Position numbers and translations under genes: made by a program. A DNA stretch of 64,000 nt from Brevibacillus thermoruber 423. Its GTDB lineage: Bacteria; Bacillota; Bacilli; Brevibacillales; Brevibacillaceae. Numbering within the stretch: position 1 is the first letter of the stretch; every line of letters begins with the position of its first letter. Positions 27,252 through 35,291 of the stretch are shown piece after piece. Under the pieces are notes generated by a model. The model saw only the letters and a program-made list of their open reading frames with translations. It did not search any database and had not been told where the DNA came from. Location: the NCBI RefSeq assembly GCF_000454065.1, contig NZ_KE695651.1:192258-256257 (forward strand), given 5' to 3'.

Positions 27252-28025
27252 ATGGGAAAGAAGGTTGAAATCTATTGGCTTCATGTCGATGAAGAGGTAC
27301 AGCCTGCGGAGCTGAATAGCTGTTTGGAGGTACTGGATCAAGAAGAAAAAGCGGTGTATGAGAGATATCGTGTCGATTTCAAAAAAGTGGAGTTTTTGCT
27401 GGGACGGATGTTGCTCAAGCGGATGATCGGACAAAAACTGGGAGTCCTCCCGCAAGAAGTCAGGTTTATCAAGAATGAGTACGGAAAACTGTTCTTAGAC
27501 AGCCGCAATGTGGCGGGTAGTATAAAGCGACCGTTGTTTTTTAATTTATCCCATTCCGATCGGATGTTGGTATGCGCCATTTCCGAGATCGAGAAGACGG
27601 GAATCGACGTTGAAGCGGTCAAGAAGGATTGCTGTTTTGAAGTAATGCGGAGTGTTTTCGTGCCAAAGGAAATAGCCTATGTAGAGCAGCAAGGTACACC
27701 TTCCATGAAGCGAGAAGCATTTTATCAGCTTTGGACGAGAAAGGAAGCAGTGATGAAGGCGCTTGGGAAAGGCTTCTCGCTGCCGCCTCTGTCTTTTTCA
27801 GTGCCGCTTGCCCGGGGCAGAGTCGACGAACAGTCGTTTTCCTATTATACATTTGCACCCATGGAAGGGTATATGGTTTCAGCAGTGGTAGAAAGAGAGG
27901 AAGAATCGGAAATCCTCTATGCAGTCGAAAGGGTCGCGTTTACAGAATTAAAAGCAAGCATTTTGATGCATATACGACAAACCCCCTCTGAGCTGCGGCA
28001 GCGAGGGATAGAGCGTGTCAAATAA
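27252..28025 (+). CDS. 4'-phosphopantetheinyl transferase (Sfp type)
   Basis: This 257-residue enzyme moves the phosphopantetheine arm of CoA onto carrier-domain serines. The metal-binding GIDVEAV (Asp119, Glu121) and the WTRKEAVMKALGKG motif of the Sfp family are present. It would activate the NRPS carriers and the freestanding ACP of this cluster. ATG 27252 is chosen because GAAGGAAGTAGGG lies upstream and homology begins soon after; the frame stretches to 27162. It stands alone between two terminators. Confidence 0.92.
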   Translation: MGKKVEIYWLHVDEEVQPAELNSCLEVLDQEEKAVYERYRVDFKKVEFLLGRMLLKRMIGQKLGVLPQEVRFIKNEYGKLFLDSRNVAGSIKRPLFFNLSHSDRMLVCAISEIEKTGIDVEAVKKDCCFEVMRSVFVPKEIAYVEQQGTPSMKREAFYQLWTRKEAVMKALGKGFSLPPLSFSVPLARGRVDEQSFSYYTFAPMEGYMVSAVVEREEESEILYAVERVAFTELKASILMHIRQTPSELRQRGIERVK

Positions 28026-28087
28026 AAAATGATTTGTGAAGAAAGAAAAAACTTCGTCAATTTTCGTGTTAAAAAAGGATGATGAAC

Positions 28088-28504
28088 ATGATTGAAAATG
28101 TAAGCCATATTACATTTGTGGTAAAAGATTTAGAGAAAACAACAGCATTGTATAAAGAATTGTTTGATGCTCAAGAAGTCTATTACAGCGGAGACAAGAC
28201 ACACTCGTTATCACGAGAACGATTTTTCATTATCGGTGGACAGTGGATCGCTGTCATGGAAAATAAAGAAATCGTAAACCGAACCTATCATCATGTGGCG
28301 TTCAAAATCAAAGAAGAAGACATTGACTACTATGTCGATAAAATCAAAGCGTTACACCTGGAAATGAAACCTCCTCGCCCAAGGATCAAGGGAGAAGGAT
28401 CCTCCATCTATTTCTATGATTACGATAACAACCTGTTTGAATTGCACACCGGTACATTGGAGGAACGATTATCCGCTTACAGGGAAGTCGATCACCATGA
28501 ATAA
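28088..28504 (+). CDS. fosX: Fosfomycin-opening epoxide hydrolase FosX
   Basis: This 138-residue vicinal-oxygen-chelate (glyoxalase-fold) enzyme adds water to the epoxide of fosfomycin. With the start at ATG 28088, the key residues fall on standard FosX numbering: metal ligands His7, His69 and Glu118, and the FosX-specific catalytic base Glu44 (SREKF-like SRERF). RPRIKGEGSSIYFYD and ELHTGTLEERL are typical of Listeria-type FosX. AAAGGATG lies eight bases upstream; the ATG at 28079 sits on that site. It is the most AT-rich gene in the window. At the cluster edge it may be a separate acquisition or may protect against an epoxide in the cluster product. Confidence 0.93.
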   Translation: MIENVSHITFVVKDLEKTTALYKELFDAQEVYYSGDKTHSLSRERFFIIGGQWIAVMENKEIVNRTYHHVAFKIKEEDIDYYVDKIKALHLEMKPPRPRIKGEGSSIYFYDYDNNLFELHTGTLEERLSAYREVDHHE

Positions 28505-28507
28505 AAA

Positions 28508-28535
28508 AAGCTCGGCAAAAAACCGAGCTTTTTCT
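28508..28535 (+). terminator. Terminator after fosX
   Basis: AAGCTCGG (28508-28515) and CCGAGCTT (28523-28530) enclose a CAAAAAA loop and are followed by TTTC after a T-run. Confidence 0.88.
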
Positions 28536-28567
28536 TGTACATGCCCTCTAGTTTGTCTGCAATCTGA

Positions 28568-28592
28568 GACTGCCGAATCGGGCAGTCTTTTT
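28568..28592 (+). terminator. Second terminator before cax
   Basis: GACTGCC (28568-28574) and GGCAGTC (28581-28587) form a 7-bp stem with a GAATCG loop and TTTTT. It backs up the fosX terminator and insulates the convergent exchanger gene. Confidence 0.8.
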
Positions 28593-28593
28593 C

Positions 28594-29637
28594 TCAGACG
28601 AAGAAGAAGGCGGTGCCGAGGATCACGTAGACGGTCAGGAGGAGAACGCCTTCGTACCAGTTGGTGGCGCCGTCTTTGGTGATCGAAATGGTGATAAAGG
28701 TGGCGACGCCGATCGCGGCCAGCTCAAACGGCGTAAACACGATGTCCATGGGCTGCCCCAACAGCAGGCTGATAAGCACCAGCGTCGGCGCCACAAAGAG
28801 GGCGATCTGCAGGCTGGAGCCGATGGCGATCTCCACTGCCGCGCCGATCCGCCCCTTCATGGCCAGAAGCAGGGCAGCGCTGTGCTCGGCGGCGTTTCCT
28901 ATGATGGCGATGACGAACGCACCGACAAACAACTCCGACCACCCCAGCGAATGGGAGACCTGTTCGACGCTGTGGACCAGCCATTCGGAGACGATGGCGA
29001 CGAAGACCGTGGACAGGGCGAGCATCAGGATGGAGACGCCTTTGGACCACACCGCTTCGCTCTCGTGCGGCTCGATGTCGGACAGGAATTCCCGGTGGGT
29101 CACCATGGAGAAGATCAGCCACAGCACATAGGCAAGGATCAGGACCACGGAGATCACAATGCTGAGCGTGCCGATCTCTGCAGGCGGGAGCTGCTGCATG
29201 AACACGGCGGGAATGAACAGGGCGACGATCGCCAGCATCATCAGCGAGCCGTTGTGGCCGGCCAGCTTGCTGTTGAACGTCTGTTCCTTGAATTTCAATC
29301 CGCCCAACAGCACGCTCAGTCCCAGCACCAGCAGCATGTTCCCGATAATGGCGCCGGTGATGGAGGCCTTGACCATGTCAAACAGTCCTTCCTTGACCAG
29401 GAAAAAGGCGATGATCAGCTCGGCTGCGTTGCCGAACGTGGCGTTGAGAAAACCGCCGATGCGGTCGCCGGCGTAATGGGCGACGCTCTCCGTCGATTTC
29501 CCCAGCCAGGCGGCGAGAAAAATGATGGCCAACGAGGCGGTCGCAAAGCGAAAAATCTCGTTGTCCGTAAAGTAGTGGGCGTACGCTGCCAACAGGAAGC
29601 TGCCCCCGACGAGAGAAAAGAACAGTCGCAGATTCAT
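28594..29637 (-). CDS. cax: Calcium/proton exchanger (CaCA/CAX family)
   Basis: This integral membrane antiporter of 347 residues has about eleven hydrophobic segments. The two alpha repeats each carry the family motif: GNAAELIIAF in the N-half and GNAAEHSAALL in the C-half, holding the ion-binding Glu residues. It exports Ca2+ in exchange for H+. It is the first gene with the high-GC composition of the right side of the window and is transcribed toward the cluster. Confidence 0.93.
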   Translation of the reverse strand: MNLRLFFSLVGGSFLLAAYAHYFTDNEIFRFATASLAIIFLAAWLGKSTESVAHYAGDRIGGFLNATFGNAAELIIAFFLVKEGLFDMVKASITGAIIGNMLLVLGLSVLLGGLKFKEQTFNSKLAGHNGSLMMLAIVALFIPAVFMQQLPPAEIGTLSIVISVVLILAYVLWLIFSMVTHREFLSDIEPHESEAVWSKGVSILMLALSTVFVAIVSEWLVHSVEQVSHSLGWSELFVGAFVIAIIGNAAEHSAALLLAMKGRIGAAVEIAIGSSLQIALFVAPTLVLISLLLGQPMDIVFTPFELAAIGVATFITISITKDGATNWYEGVLLLTVYVILGTAFFFV

Positions 29638-29807
29638 ACGTTCACCTCAAAACCGATTTTACATTATGTACCACCATGATGCCGCGTACTCTAGTTTACC
29701 CGAATCGGATGCTCCAGTCACGAGAAAATCGAACCAGACGGGACGGGTATAGCCTGGCCTCATTGGCGGAAACTAACGGGTGAATCATCGTCTGAGGAGG
29801 TATCAGC

Positions 29808-30065
29808 ATGGCAAAACCGTATCTGTGTCCCACATGCAAGTCGAACCGGATGAGGTTCACAGTCATTGAACAAACGCCCCGCTACTTTCGGCTCGACCCG
29901 CAGACCGGCGACGTCGTAGCGGAACTGTCGTCCGACGAACTGGACGTGTTTCACCAGCCGTACAAGGGGGAGCGCTTCCTGGTCCAATGCGGCGTGTGCG
30001 GCACGACGGAACAGGAGGAACGCTTTGTTAAAATGGCGGAGCACATGCAGGGACAGCGGCCGTAA
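29808..30065 (+). CDS. Conserved small protein with two CxxC pairs
   Basis: This 85-residue protein of unknown function has CPTC near the start and CGVC near residue 67, a spacing suited to one zinc knuckle or ribbon. The middle is acidic (AELSSDELDVF). GAGGAGGTATCAGC precedes the ATG. It is monocistronic, followed by a short inverted repeat (GGCACGGATGATGACCGTGCC) near 30087-30108 that could act as a terminator. Confidence 0.7.
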   Translation: MAKPYLCPTCKSNRMRFTVIEQTPRYFRLDPQTGDVVAELSSDELDVFHQPYKGERFLVQCGVCGTTEQEERFVKMAEHMQGQRP

Positions 30066-30121
30066 TGGACGGCGGGCAGACAAACAGGCACGGATGATGA
30101 CCGTGCCTGTTTTGCTTCCGG

Positions 30122-30877
30122 TTACCGGCAGAAAATATGTTTGCCGATTTTCTTGATCTGCGGCCGACTCCAGATCCAGGCGGACGTGGCCGTGTCCGGG
30201 TTGAAGTAATAGATGGCGCCCCCGGAAGGGTCCCAGCCTTTCAACGCATCCTGAACCGCCTTTCTCGCCGTTTCGTTCGGCGTCAGCCAGATCTGGCCGT
30301 CCGCCACAGCCGTAAAGGCGCGCGGTTCAAAAATGACGCCGGCCGGCGTGTTGGGAAAGGACGGGTGACGCGTGCGGTTCAGGATGACGGCCGCCACCGC
30401 CACCTGTCCGACGTACGGTTCGCCGCGGGCCTCGCCGTAGACGGCGTTGGCCATCAGCCGGATGTCGTTCTCCGAGATGCCGTGGGCGTGGTAGGTGGGC
30501 GCTTTCGGCTTGGACGGTGTCTTGGCCGTCTGCGGCACACCCAGTTCTTCCGCGGTGGGACGCCAGTTTTTCGTCGCGTTGTACAATTTCAGCTTTGTCT
30601 TGGGCCCCAGCACCCCGTCTACTTTCAGGCCAAATTCGTACTGGAAGTTGCGCAGGGCCCAATACGTACGCCAACTGAACACCCCGTCCACTTTGCCGGT
30701 GTAAAACCCCAGGAATTTCAGCCGTCCCTGCATCTCGCGAACGTCCTTGCCCTGAGTCCCTACTTTGACGATCTGATTGCTGAACGCGTCGGAGCGCTTC
30801 GGAGAGACGAGCGCCGCCGAGGTGATGAGCAGCGCGATTGCCAGCACGGCCACCAGCCATTTGACAGGCTGTTTCAT
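30122..30877 (-). CDS. sleB: Spore cortex-lytic enzyme SleB-like
   Basis: This 251-residue exported protein has a signal peptide (residues 1-30), a peptidoglycan-binding domain of the PG_binding_1 type (about 38-98, GKDVREMQGRLKFLGFYTGKVDG) and a SleB/CwlJ hydrolase domain (about 135-250: LMANAVYGEARGEPYVGQVAVA with the catalytic Glu, and IYYFNPDTATSAWIW). It is a lytic transglycosylase that degrades spore cortex at germination. AAAGGAGG precedes the start. No ypeB partner is adjacent. Confidence 0.92.
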   Translation of the reverse strand: MKQPVKWLVAVLAIALLITSAALVSPKRSDAFSNQIVKVGTQGKDVREMQGRLKFLGFYTGKVDGVFSWRTYWALRNFQYEFGLKVDGVLGPKTKLKLYNATKNWRPTAEELGVPQTAKTPSKPKAPTYHAHGISENDIRLMANAVYGEARGEPYVGQVAVAAVILNRTRHPSFPNTPAGVIFEPRAFTAVADGQIWLTPNETARKAVQDALKGWDPSGGAIYYFNPDTATSAWIWSRPQIKKIGKHIFCR

Positions 30878-31002
30878 GATTCATCCTCCTTTTGATTCGC
30901 CTGATCCTGCCTACTAGGTTCTCCAATTTGGGACAGGTTTGGATAGTAAAATGATGGTAAAAACGGCATACTACGTTCAGACGCGAAAGGGGAGGATACA
31001 GG

Positions 31003-32658
31003 ATGCAAGTCGCTCAATTCATCACTGAACAACTGGCCGCGTGGGGCGTCACCCGGATTTACGGCGTCGCCGGCGACGCGATTCTGCCCTGGCTGGACGC
31101 GCTGGGCAAGCAGCGGCAGATCCGCTATGTGGCCTGCCGCCACGAATCGGCCGCCGCCATGATGGCGTCCGCGGAAGCAAAACTGACGGGGAAACCGGCT
31201 GTCTGCACGGCCACCAGCGGGCCGGGCACCATTCAGCTCTTGAACGGTTTGGCGGATGCCCAGACGGATCGGGCTCCGGTCGTGGCCATTACCGGACAGG
31301 TGGAGACGTACCGGCTGGGGGGAGAGTACAAGCAGTACGTGCCCCAGGAAGACGTGATCCGCCCAATCAGCCGGTACACGACGACGGTCGCCCATCCCGA
31401 AGCGATCGGCGCGGTGCTGCAGCGAGCGTTCGTCACGGCCGCGTCGCAGCAGGGCGTCGCCCATCTGGCGGTGTGCAAGGATGTCTTTTCCCGCACGACC
31501 GGCTGCCCGCTGATCCCCGCGCTGCCGCGGCAGGCGTCCGGCCTGCGGGCGGACAGAGGAGATGTGGAGCAGGCGGCCGAGTGGATGGGCCGCGCGAAAA
31601 AGCCGCTCATGCTGCTGGGGGTTGGCGCGCGCGGCGTCGCGGACGCGTGCCGGCGGTTGGCGGAGCAGGCGGGAGCGGGCGTGCTGGTCTCGCTGGGGGC
31701 CAAAGGCGTCGTAGAGGAATCCCATCCGCTGATGCTGGGCGGTCTGGGCGAAGGAGGGAGCAGAGCCGGACTGGACGCGCTGGCCGCAGCCGACCTGCTG
31801 GTGATTCTCGGTGCGAGCTGGTTCCCGCAGGCGTTTATCCCGGCCGGCGTGCCGGTCGTGCAGGTAGACCGGCTGCCGGAGGCGATCCACTTCCATCCCG
31901 ACCTGTTTTCGGTGACGGCCGATCTGGAAGAGGTCCTGCCGCTCTGGATGCGCCGGCTGGAGAACAAGCGTCCCGACCCCGACTGGCTGGCCCGGGTGGA
32001 GCGGTGGCACGCCGCCTTTTGGCAGGAGAGCGAACAGGCCGTCGCCGCCGGGCCCGACCAGCCGGTCACGCCGGAGGCGCTCATGCATGCGCTGTCCCGG
32101 GCCGTGGACGACGATGCCGTCATCACCCTGGACACCGGCGAACACACCATCTGGTTCAACCGCGCCTTTCGCGCCGTCCGTCAGCGTCCGCTCTTTTCCG
32201 GCAAGTGGCGGACGATGGGATACGGTCTTCCCGCGGCGATTGCGGCCAAACTGAACCAGCCGGAGCGGCAGGTGGTCTGCGTGACGGGAGACGGCGGCCT
32301 GCAGATGTGCCTGTCCGAATTGATGACGGCCGTGGAGCAGAAGACAGCGTTTCCGCTGATTGTCGTCAACAACGGAACGCTGGGGCTGGAGGAATGGAAG
32401 ATGACGCAAGCCGGCCTCGTCCCGTTCGGCACCCGCCTGCAAAACCCCGACTTCGTCCAGTGGGCCAGGGCCTGCGGCGTACCGGCACGATCCGTTCGGA
32501 GCAGGGGCGAACTGGCGTCCGCGCTGACCGAGGCGTGCGCGTCCGACCGTCTGACGCTTCTCGACGTGCACTGCACGCTTCCGACACTGACCGAGCGAAA
32601 ACGAGAAATCCCCTTTCAAGCCCAAGCTTCCTCTGTTTATAATGAAAGAAAAATCTGA
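31003..32658 (+). CDS. Thiamine-diphosphate enzyme, pyruvate oxidase-like
   Basis: This 551-residue protein has the pyruvate oxidase/acetolactate synthase fold. The cofactor-activating Glu48 is in RHESAAAM, TSGPGTIQLLNGL follows, and the diphosphate motif is VTGDGGLQMCLSEL ending in NNGTLG. Family members decarboxylate pyruvate to acetate or acetyl phosphate using FAD. It is a GC-rich core gene unrelated in context to the biosynthetic ThDP gene. GGGGAGG precedes the ATG. A 533-residue overlapping frame on the same strand is a high-GC shadow. Confidence 0.85.
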   Translation: MQVAQFITEQLAAWGVTRIYGVAGDAILPWLDALGKQRQIRYVACRHESAAAMMASAEAKLTGKPAVCTATSGPGTIQLLNGLADAQTDRAPVVAITGQVETYRLGGEYKQYVPQEDVIRPISRYTTTVAHPEAIGAVLQRAFVTAASQQGVAHLAVCKDVFSRTTGCPLIPALPRQASGLRADRGDVEQAAEWMGRAKKPLMLLGVGARGVADACRRLAEQAGAGVLVSLGAKGVVEESHPLMLGGLGEGGSRAGLDALAAADLLVILGASWFPQAFIPAGVPVVQVDRLPEAIHFHPDLFSVTADLEEVLPLWMRRLENKRPDPDWLARVERWHAAFWQESEQAVAAGPDQPVTPEALMHALSRAVDDDAVITLDTGEHTIWFNRAFRAVRQRPLFSGKWRTMGYGLPAAIAAKLNQPERQVVCVTGDGGLQMCLSELMTAVEQKTAFPLIVVNNGTLGLEEWKMTQAGLVPFGTRLQNPDFVQWARACGVPARSVRSRGELASALTEACASDRLTLLDVHCTLPTLTERKREIPFQAQASSVYNERKI

Positions 32659-32710
32659 AAACCGAGCGCGGCCGCAGCCCTGGTGACGGAGAGAGGAAGG
32701 AGGGGGCGCC

Positions 32711-33043
32711 ATGGAAGAAAGGCGCGGCGAAATCCGCGTGGCGGATCAAGTGGTGGCGGTGATCGCCGGAACGGCGGCTGGGGAGGTATCCGGCATCTCC
32801 GTGCACTCCGGCGGGCTGTACCAGGACCTGGCGAAACGAATCAGCGGCGGCACAAAAGGCATTACCGTGTCGCTTGCGGACGGAAGCATCCGCATCGAGA
32901 TACGGGTGTCGGTCAAATACGGACTGCCGATCCATCACGTCTGCCGCCAGCTCCAGGAAAAAGTGAAGGAGATCGTCGAATCGCTGACCGGTTTGTTCGT
33001 GGAGGCCGTCCATGTCCACGTCGACGCGATCGATCTCACGTAA
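32711..33043 (+). CDS. Asp23/Gls24 family protein
   Basis: This 110-residue protein resembles the Asp23/YloU family of small envelope-stress-associated proteins. Visible features are IRVADQVVAVIAGTAAGEVSGI, GGLYQDLAKR, a VSLADGSIRIEIRVSVKYG strand pair, and the ending VEAVHVHVDAIDL, all typical of the fold. AAGGAGGGGG precedes the ATG. It may be co-transcribed with the upstream gene (52-base gap) and ends in a strong terminator. Confidence 0.88.
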   Translation: MEERRGEIRVADQVVAVIAGTAAGEVSGISVHSGGLYQDLAKRISGGTKGITVSLADGSIRIEIRVSVKYGLPIHHVCRQLQEKVKEIVESLTGLFVEAVHVHVDAIDLT

Positions 33044-33076
33044 AAAACGACCTGTCGGCACACAGGTCGTTTTTTC
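33044..33076. terminator. Terminator between Asp23 gene and ftsW
   Basis: AAAACGACCTGT and ACAGGTCGTTTTTT enclose a short loop. The A-run and T-run suit termination in both directions for these convergent genes. Confidence 0.88.
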
Positions 33077-33102
33077 CATTGGTTCGCCGTTTCCCTGAAG
33101 CA

Positions 33103-34272
33103 TTAGGCGGAGTACGGCTGCTTTTGCAGTTGTTCGGCAATTTTTTGCCGGCTTACCTCCCGCGAGACGCTGAGCAGGATGCCCGTCGACACCAGGCTGA
33201 CCAGAAGCGACGAGCCGCCGTAGCTGATGAACGGCAGGGTGACGCCGGTCAGCGGAATCAGCCCGATGACGCCGCCGATGTTGATCAACGCCTGCAGCCC
33301 GATCATGCTGACGATGCCAATCCCGACCAGGCTGGCAAAGGTGTCTTTGACCCGCAGGCAGATGTGAAGACCGCGCAGGAGGAACAGCAGGTAGACCAAG
33401 AGAAAGAGGGTGGCGCCGATAAAGCCCAGCTCTTCGGTGATGATCGCGAAGATAAAATCGGTATGGGCTTCCGGCAGGTACAGGTATTTCTGGATGCTTT
33501 TCCCAAAGCCGGTACCGGAGAACCCGCCGTGCGCGATGGCAATCCATGACTGGATGACTTGCAGGCCGCTGCCGCGAGGATCCTGCCACGGGTCCAAAAA
33601 GGAGGTGATCCGCTCCCAGGCGTGTTCCTTCGCGAGGATGTAGCTGATTAGGGCCAGCGACGTCACCGGAAATCCGATCAAAAACAGTTGGCCGATCCGC
33701 GCTCCGCCGCTGATCATGATGATGACGGCCGTCCCCAGCACGATTGCGGCCGAGCCCAGGTCCGGCTGGGCCATGATCAGGACGAAAAACACCCCGGTCA
33801 CCACGAGAGGCGGCATCAAGCCCGTTTTCAACCGGCGAATGCCCTCTCCCTTTTTGGTGACGATCGCCGCCAGGTATAGGATCAGCCCCAGCTTGGCAAA
33901 CTCCACCGGCTGAATCGTGTAGGAACCGATTCTGAACCAGGAACGGGCCCCGTTGTTGTAGTAGCCGATCCCGGGGATCAATACCAGCAGCAGGGCGAAC
34001 AGGCTGACCAGCGCAATCAAGAGAAAGTTGCGCTTGTAAAAGGAAAAGGGGATGTTCATGGCGATGAGCATGCCAATGGTACCCACCACCAGCCACAGTG
34101 CCTGCCTTTTGACAAAGTACAGCTCGTCTCCATTGCAATACGTGCAGCCTTTTCCCATGAAGCTGGTCAGGGCGAAGATGGAGCTGGCGCTCAAGACCAT
34201 CGTGATGCCGAATCCAACCAGCAGGGCGGTCAAAAGCAGCAGCAGGAAATCGGGGACGCCCCGTGTCTTCAT
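33103..34272 (-). CDS. ftsW: SEDS-family peptidoglycan polymerase FtsW/SpoVE type
   Basis: This 389-residue membrane protein has about ten transmembrane segments. The family motifs are NGARSWFRIGSYTIQPVEFAKL, MAQPDLGSA, PEAHTDFIFAIITEELG (with the catalytic Asp region) and PLTGVTLPFISYGGSS. It polymerises lipid II glycan chains together with a class B penicillin-binding protein at septum or spore cortex. The first extracellular loop carries an unusual CTYCNG motif. No pbp gene is adjacent, so FtsW versus SpoVE cannot be decided. AAGGGGGG lies before the start. Confidence 0.9.
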   Translation of the reverse strand: MKTRGVPDFLLLLLTALLVGFGITMVLSASSIFALTSFMGKGCTYCNGDELYFVKRQALWLVVGTIGMLIAMNIPFSFYKRNFLLIALVSLFALLLVLIPGIGYYNNGARSWFRIGSYTIQPVEFAKLGLILYLAAIVTKKGEGIRRLKTGLMPPLVVTGVFFVLIMAQPDLGSAAIVLGTAVIIMISGGARIGQLFLIGFPVTSLALISYILAKEHAWERITSFLDPWQDPRGSGLQVIQSWIAIAHGGFSGTGFGKSIQKYLYLPEAHTDFIFAIITEELGFIGATLFLLVYLLFLLRGLHICLRVKDTFASLVGIGIVSMIGLQALINIGGVIGLIPLTGVTLPFISYGGSSLLVSLVSTGILLSVSREVSRQKIAEQLQKQPYSA

Positions 34273-34296
34273 AACGAAAACCCCCCTTGACGTGAA

Positions 34297-34319
34297 ACAG
34301 AGAGGGGATGCCTCTCTGT
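34297..34319 (-). terminator. Perfect 9-bp inverted repeat between yugN and ftsW
   Basis: ACAGAGAGG (34297-34305) and CCTCTCTGT (34311-34319) enclose GGATG. It lies downstream of yugN and just upstream of ftsW on the minus strand. No T-run follows, so it is a weak terminator or a leader hairpin. Confidence 0.45.
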
Positions 34320-34356
34320 AGTCGTGTGCGCTCTTTTCAATTGGGTAGGAGCCGCA

Positions 34357-34701
34357 TCAATAAGCGGACAGCTTCTCGTTCAGGACCTGCAGCTTCCGTT
34401 TGGCCGTCTGCACGACGGAATCCGGAATCGGGGAATCGTAATCCAGGCCGTGCGGGAACAGGTGCTTGCCCATGTACGGTTCTTCCAGCTTCAGCACGGC
34501 ATGAGGATCTTCCAGTTTGCCTTCGGTCACGTTGGCTTCAATGCGCAGGTAATACACGTTCCCTTTATCGAGGATTTTGTAATCGTATGTAGCGTGGCGG
34601 TAATCCCAGGCGCCGCGGTTAAATCCGAGATCTTTCATGTAATGATCCAGATCGGTGAGCATGACTTCCTTGCCGCCGATTCCCGTATCCTTGATAACCA
34701 T
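34357..34701 (-). CDS. yugN: YugN-like family protein
   Basis: This 114-residue cytosolic protein is of unknown function but conserved in Bacillales. Features typical of the family are VMLTDLDHYMKDLGFNRGAWDYRHATYDYK, YYLRIEANVTEGKLEDP (read as short blocks), and the ending PEPYMGKHLFPHGLDYD-like PYMGKHLFPHGLDY. Start 34701 is chosen because AGGAGG lies eight bases upstream; a frame extending to 34911 crosses the divergent toxin promoter. The ending TAKRKLQVLNEKLSAY is helical. Confidence 0.87.
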   Translation of the reverse strand: MVIKDTGIGGKEVMLTDLDHYMKDLGFNRGAWDYRHATYDYKILDKGNVYYLRIEANVTEGKLEDPHAVLKLEEPYMGKHLFPHGLDYDSPIPDSVVQTAKRKLQVLNEKLSAY

Positions 34702-34793
34702 CGATTTTCCTCCTACAATTGGTAAGTTGTTCACTCCCTTATGATAGTCTGTTTTTGGATACAGCGCAATGGATAAGTCGTGCCTCAAGAATG

Positions 34794-34822
34794 ATGACCC
34801 TGTTCCCATTATATGGTATAAT
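34794..34822 (+). promoter_or_regulatory. Sigma-A-like promoter of the small toxin gene
   Basis: ATGACC (34794-34799) is separated by 17 bases from a perfect TATAAT (34817-34822). It lies about 70 bases before the toxin start. Confidence 0.6.
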
Positions 34823-34892
34823 CGGGTAACACAATAGGTGGGCTCCTCAAGGGTGGTCGGTTCATCCCCGATATCGGAAAGGGGGTGATACC

Positions 34893-34973
34893 ATGACAGT
34901 ATTCGAAGCACTAAGTCTAATGTTGGCGTTTGGGACTTTAGTCTTAATGCTGTCGTCTAGTAAAAAGAAGTAG
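34893..34973 (+). CDS. Hol-Tox type small hydrophobic toxin (type I toxin-antitoxin)
   Basis: This 26-residue peptide, MTVFEALSLMLAFGTLVLML followed by SSSKKK, has one transmembrane helix and a Lys tail, as in the putative holin-like toxin family of Firmicutes. The ribosome site AAAGGGGGTGAT is nearly fully complementary to the 16S rRNA tail, which is typical of these toxins. The mRNA would run from the promoter near 34820 to the terminator at 35058-35094. A candidate antisense RNA overlaps its 3' end. It would depolarise or perturb the membrane if unrepressed. Confidence 0.75.
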   Translation: MTVFEALSLMLAFGTLVLMLSSSKKK

Positions 34974-35041
34974 ACCTCCCTTGAGCTGAACAGCAAGGGG
35001 GTCTACACCCAGGAATGCAGAGCCGCCCCCCTTTTGGGGAA
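34960..35041 (-). ncRNA. Candidate antisense antitoxin RNA (RatA-like) to the Hol-Tox mRNA
   Basis: On the minus strand, TACAAT (plus coordinates 35047-35052) can serve as a -10 box. Transcription to the left would pass through a 12-13-bp hairpin (arms 34970-34982 and 34995-35006) followed by TTCTTTTTAC (34969-34960), a good intrinsic terminator. The RNA of about 80 bases would be fully complementary to the 3' part of the toxin mRNA including the last codons, as in txpA/ratA. No good -35 box is visible. Inferred from layout. Confidence 0.55.
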
Positions 35042-35057
35042 CGTCTATTGTACTTTC

Positions 35058-35094
35058 GACCGTAGGGTGTTGCCCCACCCGGCGGTCTTTTTTT
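35058..35094 (+). terminator. Terminator of the toxin mRNA
   Basis: GACCG/CGGTC and GGGTG/CACCC form a two-part stem followed by seven T (35088-35094). It lies about 85 bases beyond the toxin stop, leaving a long 3' region for the antisense RNA. Confidence 0.75.
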
Positions 35095-35291
35095 GCGCCC
35101 GTCCACGGCAAAAAGCCTGGGGGGCCGAACGTGAGATTGATGCCGTCTTTTGACAGCATCATGTTTCCATCTTATCACAATTCACAGGGTCATCTCCAGA
35201 TGGAAATCACTCCGCTTGTCCCATTTTGTGCATGAAACGGAAGAGGGCCGGACACACTACAAACGTTACCAGCGACAAGGAGGAGAAGAAG

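Noticed and set aside
31041-32642. 533-residue open frame overlapping the pyruvate oxidase-like gene on the same strand
   Set aside because: It is rich in Arg, Gly and Ala, has no motifs, and is explained by the high-GC codon pattern of the real gene.
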